Below, in pieces: positions 1-8,524 of a stretch of DNA of 64,000 nucleotides. The stretch's first letter is position 1. Every line of letters starts with the position of its first letter. A program made the translations under genes and the position numbers. Source of the stretch: Dyadobacter sp. UC 10 (GTDB taxonomy: Bacteria; Bacteroidota; Bacteroidia; Cytophagales; Spirosomataceae); NCBI RefSeq assembly GCF_008369915.1, contig NZ_VSRN01000001.1:1-64000 (forward strand). Direction: 5' to 3'. Under the pieces are notes generated by a model, which was given only the letters and a program-made list of their open reading frames with translations, did no database searches and was not told the origin of the DNA.

Positions 1-1
1 A

Positions 2-28
2 ATGAGCCCGGCACAATACCGGGCTCAT
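2..28. terminator. Perfect 10-bp inverted repeat, probable terminator
   Basis: Bases 2-11 (ATGAGCCCGG) pair perfectly with 19-28, with a 7-base loop. It lies about 85 bases past the stop of the minus-strand gene ending at 115. Any T-run on the minus strand would fall outside the window, so direction is not certain. It could also serve a plus-strand gene before the window, but the plus-strand sequence after it is not T-rich. Confidence 0.55.
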
Positions 29-114
29 CACACTAATCGTTAAATTATAAAACGTCCAACTTTTGGGGTTCAGTCCAGTTTGCGAGAAGGGTTTTTAGTT
101 TTCCAGCAGGGAGG

Positions 115-507
115 TTAAGCAACAGATACCTTGCGCACAGTCTCTGTTTCCTGTGTGTTCAGTTCGATTGTTTTTACCTGTTTGGTCTTACCATCGATCA
201 GAATAACCTGGTATTCACCGTCAGGCAATGCATTAAGGTCGAAACGTGTGCGGGTAGCGGCGCTGTCGGCAGAAATATCGCTGGTAGCCAGCGTATGGCC
301 CGACTTGTCTGTCAGTGTGATCGAAAGGTTCCTGATCTCCGATTTAATTACATTCACGTCTATCTTTCCATTCTCGCCGGTAACAACCCAGAACCTGATT
401 TCCGGATTTTCCACAGACGTGGCACTGTGGTCAAATGTGTTGGCGGCAAAACTGGGTGAAGAAGTCAGAGCGAATGCAACGAGTACTGATGCGATGAGCG
501 TTTTCAT
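115..507 (-). CDS. Small secreted protein with a beta-strand, sorting-domain-like C-terminus
   Basis: Encodes 130 residues. I start at the ATG at 507 because it begins a clean Sec signal peptide (MKTLIASVLVAFALTSSPSFA, cleavage after SFA near residue 21). A longer frame reaching 627 adds 40 residues that do not look like a signal. The mature part is short beta strands, ending with a pattern of the type 'LTDKSGHTLAT ... FDLNALPDGEYQVIL'. This resembles the Ig-like C-terminal domains used by type IX secretion, but no other domain is attached. Function is not recognised. The segment 508-769 upstream holds no gene. A possible -7 box (TAACATTG, minus strand, 573-580) fits the TAnnTTTG consensus at seven of eight positions. 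Confidence 0.75.
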   Translation of the reverse strand: MKTLIASVLVAFALTSSPSFAANTFDHSATSVENPEIRFWVVTGENGKIDVNVIKSEIRNLSITLTDKSGHTLATSDISADSAATRTRFDLNALPDGEYQVILIDGKTKQVKTIELNTQETETVRKVSVA

Positions 508-769
508 GGTTTCTTTGTTTAAAATGTGATCGCTATTTGTAAAAGAAGCCCGGGTATGTCCGACTTCCGATACAATGTTAGAGCGCCGAATTTTAACAAA
601 AAACCAAACTCGACAGACAGACCGCAAACAAAGACAGACTGGCGAAAATCACATATAAAACACTGTATACAAGCATTTTATGTGTAAAAATCGACATTGA
701 TCGATTCAAATCAGGATCTCATAGAGCGTGACGCCGGATTGGTGGAATTTCGGATTGGTTTCTAATCAA

Positions 770-1642
770 TTAAACCACCATCCTGTCAAAAACTGCCCGC
801 TGCTCGTGCATTGCCTTTACTTTATCCTCCGGGTTGGTGTGGCATTCGAGCAGCACCCAGCCTTTGTAGTTCATCTTGATCAGATTAGCGATCAGTTCTT
901 TGTAAGGATAATCCGTCCTGTCCAGCTCACGGACATGGAGTGTATCTCCAAAATACTGTTTGACCAAATCAAAATTCGACTGAAACCCTGCGCCGTTCAG
1001 ATCCTGCGGGTTACAGTTCCAACATATTTTTGCATTCGGGTGGCTGGCATATTTCATGATCTTTTTAATGTTCGGCAGTTCCTGCGTCTCGGCGCCGTGG
1101 ACTTCCAGCCTGAGCTGCTGGCCCATATCCGCCGCATATTTCGCCAGTTCCCTGAGCGACTTTCCGATTTGCTCAAGCGTTTCCTCCGTGGGCACATCCT
1201 TATGGAGCGCGTTTGGCTTCACTTTCACGCCGGAAGCACCGATATCTGCGCTGAGCTTGATGAACTCTTTTGTGCGGTCAATCGACGCTTTCAGTTTGGC
1301 CTGGTCGGGATAGTCGTATTGCTGATTGGTCCCCAGGCCTACAATCTGCACCGGGCTGTCGGCAAATTGCTTTTTCACTTCCACGCGGGCAGCCGCGCTG
1401 AGCTCGGGCATGACCTGGTGCGCATGCTCGACCCGAAGCTCGACGCCGTGGATTTTAGTATCCGTGCAGTTTTTGATAATCGTAGGTACATCCCAATCTT
1501 TGCCCCACAAGTAAGTGACAAGCCCCAGCTGCATTTCAGGCCTGGCAGCCAGCAGGCCCGCCGCCGACAAATTCTTTGAAAGCAGCGAAGCGCCGGTCAA
1601 AAAGGAAAGTTCTTTCAGGAATGTTTTTCTGTCGATATGCAT
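770..1642 (-). CDS. Sugar phosphate isomerase/epimerase-like TIM-barrel protein, exported
   Basis: Encodes 290 residues of the xylose isomerase-like TIM-barrel family (AP endonuclease 2 fold; IolE/hydroxypyruvate isomerase relatives). The start at 1642 gives an N-terminus (MHIDRKTFLKELSFLTGASLL) resembling an export signal, although a full twin-arginine pair is absent. Metal-site-like acidic and histidine positions are visible in 'LRLEVHGAET', 'CWNCNPQDL', 'LHVRELDRTDY' and 'WVLLECHT'. These proteins usually epimerise or isomerise sugars or inositol derivatives; the substrate cannot be read here. It lies 93 bp past the stop of the DeoR gene and on the same strand, so it may be co-transcribed with it and share substrates with the divergent polyol-type operon. 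That link is inference. Confidence 0.8.
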   Translation of the reverse strand: MHIDRKTFLKELSFLTGASLLSKNLSAAGLLAARPEMQLGLVTYLWGKDWDVPTIIKNCTDTKIHGVELRVEHAHQVMPELSAAARVEVKKQFADSPVQIVGLGTNQQYDYPDQAKLKASIDRTKEFIKLSADIGASGVKVKPNALHKDVPTEETLEQIGKSLRELAKYAADMGQQLRLEVHGAETQELPNIKKIMKYASHPNAKICWNCNPQDLNGAGFQSNFDLVKQYFGDTLHVRELDRTDYPYKELIANLIKMNYKGWVLLECHTNPEDKVKAMHEQRAVFDRMVV

Positions 1643-1735
1643 AGCTTGGGCGGAAATGTGGATGATTTCAACTAGAAGACACTGCGATGCCAAATTTCAC
1701 TACCCCGCCTGCGATATTACGGCTTGACCTGCAAA

Positions 1736-2503
1736 TTAATTGCCGGTCAATACTTTAATGCCGCGTTCTTCCAGGCTTTTGATCGTGTCTGCACTCGTAT
1801 GCTGGTCGGTGACAATATAGTGGATCTGATCGAGCTCACATATTTTGGCGATTCCCCGCTTCCCGAATTTCGTGTGATCGGCCAGCACTGCCACAGTTTG
1901 CGCGGTACTGATCATTTTCTGGTTCAGCCCGGCTTCGGTGAGGTTACTGATCGACAGGCCGAAATCCAGGTCGATGCCGTCGACGCCGATGAAAAGAATG
2001 CCGCAGGAAATATTGGCCAGGATATATTCGGCATAAGAACCGGCTACCGAAGAAGAATTTTGACGGATCAGCCCGCCGAGCTGCAGCACCTCCACATTTG
2101 GCCGGTTACTAAGTTCCAGCGCAACTTTTACGGCGGGAGTGATGACTGTGATCTGTTTGGCAGGATAAAGGAAGCGCGCCAGCTCAAAAACGGTCGTTCC
2201 CGAACCGATCATAATGGAATCGTTCTGCTGGATCAGTTCCGCAGCGGTTTTGGCAATGTGCTGTTTTTCCTCGGCATTGATAAATTGCTTTTCGTTAATG
2301 GGCCTTTCCATTGCGTATGGATTATGGAGCGAGCCGCCGCCATGCGTCCGAAAAAGCAATCCTTTATCTTCCAATATCTTTAAGTCCTTCCGGATCGTAA
2401 CGCCTGAAACCTGCATCAGATCCGATAGTTCGACAATATTGACCGTACCTGTTTTTTTCAGTTCCTGTAAAATGAGCTGGTGCCGCTCGGTGATGGTTGT
2501 CAT
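1736..2503 (-). CDS. DeoR-family transcriptional regulator of carbohydrate metabolism
   Basis: Encodes 255 residues, the normal length for DeoR/GlpR regulators. The N-terminal winged helix-turn-helix is clear (ERHQLILQELKKTG, then VSGVTIRKDLKILEDKGLLFRTHGG). The C-terminal sugar-phosphate sensing domain (DeoRC, ribose-5-phosphate isomerase-like fold) follows, with the typical 'IMIGSGTTVFELARFL', 'VITPAVKVALEL' and 'VLADHTKFGKRG' blocks. Members usually repress a neighbouring sugar operon and release DNA on binding a phosphorylated intermediate. The gene is divergent from the MFS transporter at 2684, with a 180-bp shared control region, so that operon is the probable target. Confidence 0.92.
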   Translation of the reverse strand: MTTITERHQLILQELKKTGTVNIVELSDLMQVSGVTIRKDLKILEDKGLLFRTHGGGSLHNPYAMERPINEKQFINAEEKQHIAKTAAELIQQNDSIMIGSGTTVFELARFLYPAKQITVITPAVKVALELSNRPNVEVLQLGGLIRQNSSSVAGSYAEYILANISCGILFIGVDGIDLDFGLSISNLTEAGLNQKMISTAQTVAVLADHTKFGKRGIAKICELDQIHYIVTDQHTSADTIKSLEERGIKVLTGN

Positions 2504-2683
2504 AAGTTTTTCGATTGCTTAAAAATACTTTAATTTTATTTCAATTTGTTTCAAAATATTTATTTTACTTTGTCTATCAGAAATTTCACATCGATAGTTC
2601 CTACCAAAACCTGCTATATTACAAAACTCTATATTCCGCATATTCCTAAATATCATTCTTCTAAACCCTTTAAATCTCGTACA
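2504..2683. promoter_or_regulatory. Divergent control region between deoR-type regulator and polyol operon
   Basis: This 180-bp spacer is very AT-rich. It contains a direct repeat TTTCAA at 2539-2544 and 2549-2554, spaced one helical turn apart. TTTC-containing repeats of this kind are common in DeoR-family operators. A TTTG at 2545-2548 lies 17 bp before an imperfect -7 box (TACTTTG, 2566-2572, one base shorter than TAnnTTTG). The operator and promoter assignment is inference. Confidence 0.4.
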
Positions 2684-3946
2684 ATGACTTCACTGGTAGA
2701 CAAAGCCGGTATGCCGAAACACCTTGCCTGGGGCTATCTCGGTATCCTCATCTTTATGATGGGCGACGGTGTGGAGCAAGGCTGGCTCAGTCCGTACTTG
2801 CTCGAACACGGCATGAGCATTCAGCAATCCGCCTCGCTATTTACTGTTTATGGCGTTACGATCGCTATTTCCTCCTGGTTTTCGGGTGTGCTCGCCGAAG
2901 GTTACGGCCCCCGGAAAGCGATGCTGATGGGCATTTTACTATACGTAATCGGTACGGTTGGATTTGTCGGTCTGGGGATGCAGCAGCTCAACTTCCCGGT
3001 CATGCTGCTCACGTATGCGATCCGCGGTTTCGGCTATCCGCTTTTTGCGTACTCATTCCTCGTCTGGATCACTTACCGTACACCGCAACAGCAGCTCGGC
3101 AGGGCGGTGGGTTGGTTCTGGTTTGTGTTTACAGGCGGACTGAACGTGCTCGGGGCGTACTATTCCAGCTGGGCAATCGACCATTTGGGTTATCAAAATA
3201 CGCTTTGGACCTCTATTTTCTGGGTTTCGATCGGGGCTTTTTTTGCTTTGGTTTTAAATAAAGACCAGTTCAGATCGGCCTCCGCAGCAGCTGGCAACAC
3301 TTCTACCAAAGCGAAGGAACTGCTGAAAGGACTCACGATCGTTCAGGAAGAGCCGAAGGTATTGCTCGGCGGCATTGTCCGTATCATCAATACCACGGCA
3401 CAATTTGCATTCCCCGTTTTTCTGCCGATCTATCTGGCCGGCCACGGTTTTTCCACCAAAGAATGGTTGCAGATCTGGGGTACCATTTTCACCAGCAACA
3501 TCATTTTCAATCTCCTGTTCGGCTTCGTCGGCGACCGGCTGGGCTGGCGCAATACGATCATGTGGTTTGGCGGCGTCGGCTGCGGGGTCACTACATTGCT
3601 GTTTTACTACTCCCCGGTCTGGTTCGACGGCAGTTTCTGGCTGGTTATGTTTTGCGGTGTGCTCTGGGGAGGTCTGCTGGCCGGCTATGTGCCGCTTTCG
3701 GCATTGGTACCTTCATTGGTCAAAGAAGAAAAAGGCGCGGCGATGGCCATTCTCAATCTGGGTGCGGGCTTACCTGTATTTATCGGGCCTGCGATTGTGG
3801 GCCTCTTTATCGGCTCGATCGGCAGCGAGGGTGTGGTGTGGATATTGGCGGTACTTTACTTTATCAGTGCGATTCTTACCAGGTTCATCACTCTCCCCCA
3901 GCCTGCGGAGCAGTCCGTTCCAACAGCCGGACAGCCTCTTATTTAA
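2684..3946 (+). CDS. MFS transporter of the polyol permease (RbtT/DalT/CsbX) family
   Basis: Encodes 420 residues, an inner-membrane major facilitator with about 12 transmembrane segments. The start at 2684 was chosen because the upstream extension in the same frame is unlike any MFS N-terminus. The block 'GYLGILIFMMGDGVEQGWLSPYL' and the later 'YAIRGFGYPLFAYSF' and 'AVGWFWFVFTGGLNVLGAY' match the polyol permease subfamily that carries ribitol and D-arabinitol in enterobacteria. The substrate here is therefore probably a polyol or similar compound, but is not proven. It is the first gene of the plus-strand operon opposite the DeoR regulator. Confidence 0.88.
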   Translation: MTSLVDKAGMPKHLAWGYLGILIFMMGDGVEQGWLSPYLLEHGMSIQQSASLFTVYGVTIAISSWFSGVLAEGYGPRKAMLMGILLYVIGTVGFVGLGMQQLNFPVMLLTYAIRGFGYPLFAYSFLVWITYRTPQQQLGRAVGWFWFVFTGGLNVLGAYYSSWAIDHLGYQNTLWTSIFWVSIGAFFALVLNKDQFRSASAAAGNTSTKAKELLKGLTIVQEEPKVLLGGIVRIINTTAQFAFPVFLPIYLAGHGFSTKEWLQIWGTIFTSNIIFNLLFGFVGDRLGWRNTIMWFGGVGCGVTTLLFYYSPVWFDGSFWLVMFCGVLWGGLLAGYVPLSALVPSLVKEEKGAAMAILNLGAGLPVFIGPAIVGLFIGSIGSEGVVWILAVLYFISAILTRFITLPQPAEQSVPTAGQPLI

Positions 3947-4000
3947 GCCTGCCGGGTTACAGTTTGTATTTACTCAAAATTGCGTTTGAATAACAACGAT

Positions 4001-5005
4001 ATGAAAGTACTAGTCACCGCTCCCTACCACGAAAAAGCGCTGAATACCCTGAACAGCCAGTTTGGCGAGGTCATTTACAAACCCTGGAAAACACAGGGAC
4101 GAGCCTACAATGCCCAGGAACTGATCGCCTTGCTAAAAGAAACCAATGCAGAAGCGCTCATTACCGAACACGACGAAGTAACCGAAGCGGTGATCGACGC
4201 CTGTGCCGGCTTTCATTTTATAGGTGTTTGCCGGGGTACGCCTTCCAATGTGGCCGTAGGTGCCGCTACCCGAAATGGAATTCCGGTTTTTAACACACCT
4301 GCCCGCAATGCCCAGGCCGTGGCCGAAATGTTTATTGCCAACCTGGTTAACCTTATGCGGAACACTTTGCCCGCAGTTGCATGGCTGGAAGGTGAAAACT
4401 GGGAAGCAGGTGCGCATACTTCCTACCTCCAATTTAAAGGCAATGAGATCGCAGGCAAGACAATCGGAATGGTAGGATTCGGGGCGGTAGGACAAACAAT
4501 AGCGAACCTGCTTCGCCATTTCCCCGCTGATATTCAATACTATGATCCTTTTTATACGTCCGAAGACGAAGGTTACCGAAAGGTGGATTTGCCCGAACTG
4601 TTCCGTACCAGCGACGTGGTCTCTATTCATTTGCCGGTCACCCGGGAAACTGAGGGTATGATCGGCGAAGACCTGATCGGCCTGATGAAGAAGGATGCGA
4701 TATTCGTTAATACGGCCCGTGCGGTGGTCGTCAAAAGAGAAGCACTGCTGCACGCTATTAAAAACGACCTGATCCGCGGGGCTATCCTGGATGTTTTTGA
4801 CCACGAGCCACCTGATGAGCTGGATTATCAGCTGATCCATCACCCGCACGTACTCGCTACCCCGCATATTGCCGGCGCTACATTCGAAGTCGAAGACCAT
4901 CATGCCGATATTATGAACAAAAGCCTGCATCAGTTTTTTACCGAAAAAAATCACGCGATCAGGCAGCTGGTGAATAGAGAGGTACTTTCAGCCAAAGTAT
5001 TTTAA
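4001..5005 (+). CDS. D-2-hydroxyacid dehydrogenase (phosphoglycerate dehydrogenase-like)
   Basis: Encodes 334 residues, the usual length for the NAD-dependent D-isomer 2-hydroxyacid dehydrogenase family. The start ATG at 4001 gives MKVLVTAPYHEKAL. The Rossmann motif GMVGFGAVGQ (about residues 156-165) and the catalytic triad are intact: Arg in 'VNTARAVVV', Glu in 'DVFDHEPP' and His in 'TPHIAGA'. The enzyme should interconvert a 2-hydroxy acid and a 2-oxo acid. There is no C-terminal ACT domain, so it is not a full-length feedback-controlled SerA. It sits 54 bp after the transporter and 12 bp before the first FGGY kinase, implying a catabolic role. Confidence 0.9.
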   Translation: MKVLVTAPYHEKALNTLNSQFGEVIYKPWKTQGRAYNAQELIALLKETNAEALITEHDEVTEAVIDACAGFHFIGVCRGTPSNVAVGAATRNGIPVFNTPARNAQAVAEMFIANLVNLMRNTLPAVAWLEGENWEAGAHTSYLQFKGNEIAGKTIGMVGFGAVGQTIANLLRHFPADIQYYDPFYTSEDEGYRKVDLPELFRTSDVVSIHLPVTRETEGMIGEDLIGLMKKDAIFVNTARAVVVKREALLHAIKNDLIRGAILDVFDHEPPDELDYQLIHHPHVLATPHIAGATFEVEDHHADIMNKSLHQFFTEKNHAIRQLVNREVLSAKVF

Positions 5006-5017
5006 TACGCTCCTGAT

Positions 5018-6466
5018 ATGATACCAACCAAATATTACCTGATTGTAGACGTCGGCACCGGCAATGTCCGCGTGGCGATAGCGGAGAGCAACGGCGCTGT
5101 GCTTGGGGTCGAAAGTGAAGACGCGCGCTACGAAAAAGACGATCATTATCCTGAATCCATATTTTTTTCGCCCGCTGCATTGTGGCAGCAGGTGATCAGT
5201 CTCACGCGAAAGCTTCTGGCAAAAACAGGCCCGGTAGCAATCAGCGCAATTACGGCGACCAGTCAGCGGGAAGGCATAGTGACGATCGACAACACCGGAA
5301 AGTCGGTCATCGGCATGCCGAACATTGATCATCGCGGGCGCGAATGGGAGAACGAGATAGCAGATAAGGATGTAATTTACAGGCTCACCGGCCGCTACCC
5401 TACCTCGCTATTTTCGGCTATGAAACTGATTGGCCTGAAAAACAGGCTGCCGGAATACTGGAACAATCTAAAAACTTTCACCAGCATCAGCGACTGGATC
5501 CTGTACAAATTCAGCGGAACGGTCGGATACGAGCATTCCCAGGCTTGCGAGACGCTTTTGTACGATGTGGCAAAGGGAAGCTGGTCGGCTGAACTATGCG
5601 ACCTGTTCGCACTTGACCAAAAGCTGCTTCCTCCCCTGCATGAATGCAGCAAGACGCTGGGGCTGATCCTACCGGAAGTAGCCGACACTTTTGGCATTTC
5701 CCGGCACGCGATTGTGATTGTCGGCGGCTCGGATACCCAGCTGGCTATCATGAGCACCTACCCCTCTGTGCAGGATATGGTGGTAGTGTCCGGAACGACC
5801 ACGCCGGTGATCAAAATTGAAGGTCAATACATATTGGACGACGCGCAACGAACTTGGACAAGCCGCCATACCGATCAGCAAAGTTTTTTGGTAGAAGCAA
5901 ATGCGGGCGTAACCGGCCTGAACTACCAGCGGTTGAAAGAGATTTTTTACCCGAACGAATCTTACGAAACCATAGAAAAAGAAGTTGCGTCCATTACTGA
6001 AAATCAATGTATTGCAGCACTCGGATCACTGATTGCAGATGAAAAATCGCCCCTCATCAGAGGCGGGTTTCTTTTCGACACGCCAGTCTCGCACCAGCTG
6101 AAAAGAGGCCATTTTGTGCTGGCTACGCTATGGGACATTGCGTGCAGCATATTCGAAAACTACAAAAGCCTTAGCGCCGTGACTTCCCACGACCAGGACC
6201 ATATCTGGGTTTGCGGCGGTGGAATGCAAAGCAGGGTATTGCGGCAGTTTCTGGCGAATCTGCTGCATAAAAAAGTAGTGCTGCGCGATAATTACCGCCA
6301 GGCTTCCGTGAACGGCGGCGTGTTGGTCTGCAACGCTGCCCTGGGTGTCACCCATGAAGCTTCCCCTATCCTGGAAACAATTCATCCGCAGATTTCCAAA
6401 ACCCAGCAGCAGTGGTATTTACAATGGAAACAGGCGCGGGAAACATTTAAAACAGGCCTGGCATGA
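5018..6466 (+). CDS. FGGY-family carbohydrate kinase (first of a pair)
   Basis: Encodes 482 residues, full length for FGGY kinases. The N-terminal ATP-binding phosphate loop is visible (YLIVDVGTGNVRVAI), followed by 'TATSQREGIVTID', 'SDWILYKFSG', the domain-2 signature region 'IVGGSDTQLAIM' with 'VSGTTTPVIK', and 'VCGGGMQSRVLRQFLANLL'. Overall it is closest in style to the LsrK/xylulokinase-like branch. Its substrate is not evident. The stop overlaps the next kinase start by four bases (ATGA), which implies translational coupling and possibly a paired function. Confidence 0.88.
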   Translation: MIPTKYYLIVDVGTGNVRVAIAESNGAVLGVESEDARYEKDDHYPESIFFSPAALWQQVISLTRKLLAKTGPVAISAITATSQREGIVTIDNTGKSVIGMPNIDHRGREWENEIADKDVIYRLTGRYPTSLFSAMKLIGLKNRLPEYWNNLKTFTSISDWILYKFSGTVGYEHSQACETLLYDVAKGSWSAELCDLFALDQKLLPPLHECSKTLGLILPEVADTFGISRHAIVIVGGSDTQLAIMSTYPSVQDMVVVSGTTTPVIKIEGQYILDDAQRTWTSRHTDQQSFLVEANAGVTGLNYQRLKEIFYPNESYETIEKEVASITENQCIAALGSLIADEKSPLIRGGFLFDTPVSHQLKRGHFVLATLWDIACSIFENYKSLSAVTSHDQDHIWVCGGGMQSRVLRQFLANLLHKKVVLRDNYRQASVNGGVLVCNAALGVTHEASPILETIHPQISKTQQQWYLQWKQARETFKTGLA

Positions 6467-7899
6467 ATTCGTATTTTTTGGGGATAGATGTTGGCACACA
6501 GGGAGTGCGCGTTGTGCTGCTGGACCAAACCGGCAAAGCCCGGTCCCATGCGGAAAAGGTCTTTCCGCTGACTTCCGAATCCAGACAGGAGCAATCGCCG
6601 CTGGTATGGTGGGATTGCTGCCTGCATTGCCTGCACGAGCTGGCGGATTTTATCAAGGGAAATATTGAAATCAGCGACATCAGGGCCGTGTCGGTTACTT
6701 CCACTTCGGGTACCGTCATCCCGCTGGATGAAAACAATATACCCGTTCACGACGCTTTGATGTACAGCGATCCGCGGTCGGCGGAGGAAGGAAAAATGTG
6801 CCGGCAGGTAGCAGAGACTTTTCATCCTGAGGGTTATACAGGTTTTAATGCGTCAAGCGGTTTGTCAAAAATCGTATGGTTTGTCAATCATTTTCCTGAA
6901 AAAATAGATCGGATCAAAACCTGGGTGCATGCGACTGATTTTCTGATCGGGAAACTTTCGGGCAACTACCGCACTACTGATTTTACCAATGCACTGAAAA
7001 CAGGATTTGACGTAGGAACGGCGACCTGGCCAGCCTATATTTTTCAGCACCTGCCTCTTAAAAAGGAATGGCTGCAAGAGGTCGTTCCCTCAGGTACGGT
7101 AATCGGTTCACTGTTGCCTGAAATTTCTGCTTTGCTTCAAATACCTGAAATAAAAGTAGTTGCCGGAATGACAGACGGTTGCGCTTCCCAGGTTGCCTCA
7201 GGCGCGGTCTCTCCCGGAGACTGGAATACGACGATCGGCACGACGCTGGTCGTCAAAGGTGTCACGACCCGTGAAATCAGGGACCCGCTCGGCCGGCTGT
7301 ACTGCCACCGGCACCCTGAGGGTTACTGGATGCCCGGCGGTGCCAGCAATACGGGCGCGGACTGGATCAGCAATGGTTTTCAGGAAGAATTAACAGTGTT
7401 AAATGAGGCCGCGCGGCAGCTCATACCCACATCATTACTGGCATATCCACTCATGCAGGCCGGAGAGCGATTCCCCTTTATTTCGCCTGAGGCACGCGGT
7501 TTTGCGCCAGAGGATATTGATAAAAATCAACTTTTCGCTGCGAATATGGAAGGTGTTGCCTACATGGAGCGCCTTTCCTACGAGCTCATCGAGCAGCTTT
7601 CGGGAGAGCAGGTCAACGCGGTATATACCGCAGGGGGCGCCAGCAACAGCGAAACCTGGCTGACGATCCGGGCAAGTGTATTGAATAAGCCGGTCTATAA
7701 ATGCAGACAGGTTACCGGGGCTGCGGGTGCTGCAATTGTGGCGGCTTCGGGCAGCTATTTCAAAACACTCACCGAAGCAGCAAAAGCGATGACATCAGTG
7801 GAAAAAGTGGTGCAGCCTGTCCCAGAACTCGTGGCGCCATACCAAGCTGGATATGAATTATTTATAGAAGCATTACGGGATAGAAAATATCTGAATTAA
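6463..7899 (+). CDS. FGGY-family carbohydrate kinase (second of a pair)
   Basis: Encodes 478 residues. Motifs are complete: 'LGIDVGTQGVRVVLLD' at the N-terminus, 'ATDFLIGKLSG', 'AGMTDGCASQVASGAV' with 'NTTIGTTLVVKG', and the C-terminal 'VYTAGGASNSETWLTIRA ... TGAAGAAIVAA'. It is clearly diverged from the kinase just upstream, so this is not a recent duplication. The D-ribulokinase/xylulokinase branch is the nearest style, but the substrate is unassigned. Two different FGGY kinases in consecutive genes suggest two phosphorylation steps, or two substrates released from one precursor. Confidence 0.88.
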   Translation: MNSYFLGIDVGTQGVRVVLLDQTGKARSHAEKVFPLTSESRQEQSPLVWWDCCLHCLHELADFIKGNIEISDIRAVSVTSTSGTVIPLDENNIPVHDALMYSDPRSAEEGKMCRQVAETFHPEGYTGFNASSGLSKIVWFVNHFPEKIDRIKTWVHATDFLIGKLSGNYRTTDFTNALKTGFDVGTATWPAYIFQHLPLKKEWLQEVVPSGTVIGSLLPEISALLQIPEIKVVAGMTDGCASQVASGAVSPGDWNTTIGTTLVVKGVTTREIRDPLGRLYCHRHPEGYWMPGGASNTGADWISNGFQEELTVLNEAARQLIPTSLLAYPLMQAGERFPFISPEARGFAPEDIDKNQLFAANMEGVAYMERLSYELIEQLSGEQVNAVYTAGGASNSETWLTIRASVLNKPVYKCRQVTGAAGAAIVAASGSYFKTLTEAAKAMTSVEKVVQPVPELVAPYQAGYELFIEALRDRKYLN

Positions 7900-7927
7900 T
7901 GATTCTCAACGCAATATTGAACACATC

Positions 7928-8524
7928 ATGCTGACTGTATATCTGCTCCGTCACGGAGAAACATTTTACAACGCCGACGGTAACCGTTACTGCGGCACAA
8001 CTGACATCGGTCTTACCGACAAAGGCAAGCAGCAGGCACACGCAGCAGCTGAGTTACTGAAAGACATCCGCTTTGATGCGGTTTACTCCTCTCCGCTGCA
8101 GCGTGCTTTCGTAACCGCTCAAATTGCATCGGGTAACCGCGAAGTGATTGCCGATCCGCGTTTGCTTGAAGCCAATTTCGGGAAGTGGGAAGGCAAGACG
8201 AGGGCTGAATTTATTGCGGAAGATCCGGAATCGTGGCAAGCCTGGGCTGAAAACCCCGATGTAACCCGGGCCGGCCAGACGGGCAATACTGCGCTGGAGA
8301 TCGTCGAACGCGTGGACGATTTTTTTACCGAAAAACAAAAGGAGCATATCGACGGAAAAATCATGGTTGTGGCACATAACGGGTTGAACCGCTTTTACAT
8401 GGCCTGGAAACTCGGAATGCCGTTGAAAAACTACCGCCGGCTCGTCCAGGACAACTCCACTATTACTATTTTTCAACTCAGCGACGAAGGCGAATTCAGC
8501 CTGCTTAAACTCAATGCGCGATGA
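7928..8524 (+). CDS. Histidine phosphatase family protein
   Basis: Encodes 198 residues of the phosphoglycerate mutase/phosphatase (branch 1) superfamily. The phosphohistidine motif is near the N-terminus (YLLRHGETFYNADG, His 9), followed by 'YSSPLQRAFVTAQIA', the acid 'LLEANFGKWEGKT', and the second catalytic histidine in 'VVAHNGLNRFY'. The short length and motif spacing fit cytosolic phosphatases (CobC/GpmB-like) rather than glycolytic mutase. It is in the kinase operon, 28 bp after the second FGGY gene, and its stop overlaps the next start (ATGA). It may dephosphorylate a sugar or acid phosphate made in the pathway. Confidence 0.88.
   Translation: MLTVYLLRHGETFYNADGNRYCGTTDIGLTDKGKQQAHAAAELLKDIRFDAVYSSPLQRAFVTAQIASGNREVIADPRLLEANFGKWEGKTRAEFIAEDPESWQAWAENPDVTRAGQTGNTALEIVERVDDFFTEKQKEHIDGKIMVVAHNGLNRFYMAWKLGMPLKNYRRLVQDNSTITIFQLSDEGEFSLLKLNAR

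Noticed and set aside
728..1579. Long plus-strand frame (283 codons) antisense to the isomerase gene
   Set aside because: It is the mirror of a clear TIM-barrel gene; its translation has no recognisable motifs and is rich in residues expected from reverse-strand codon bias.
4133..4954. Minus-strand frame of 273 codons
   Set aside because: It lies wholly opposite the D-2-hydroxyacid dehydrogenase, whose catalytic motifs are intact.
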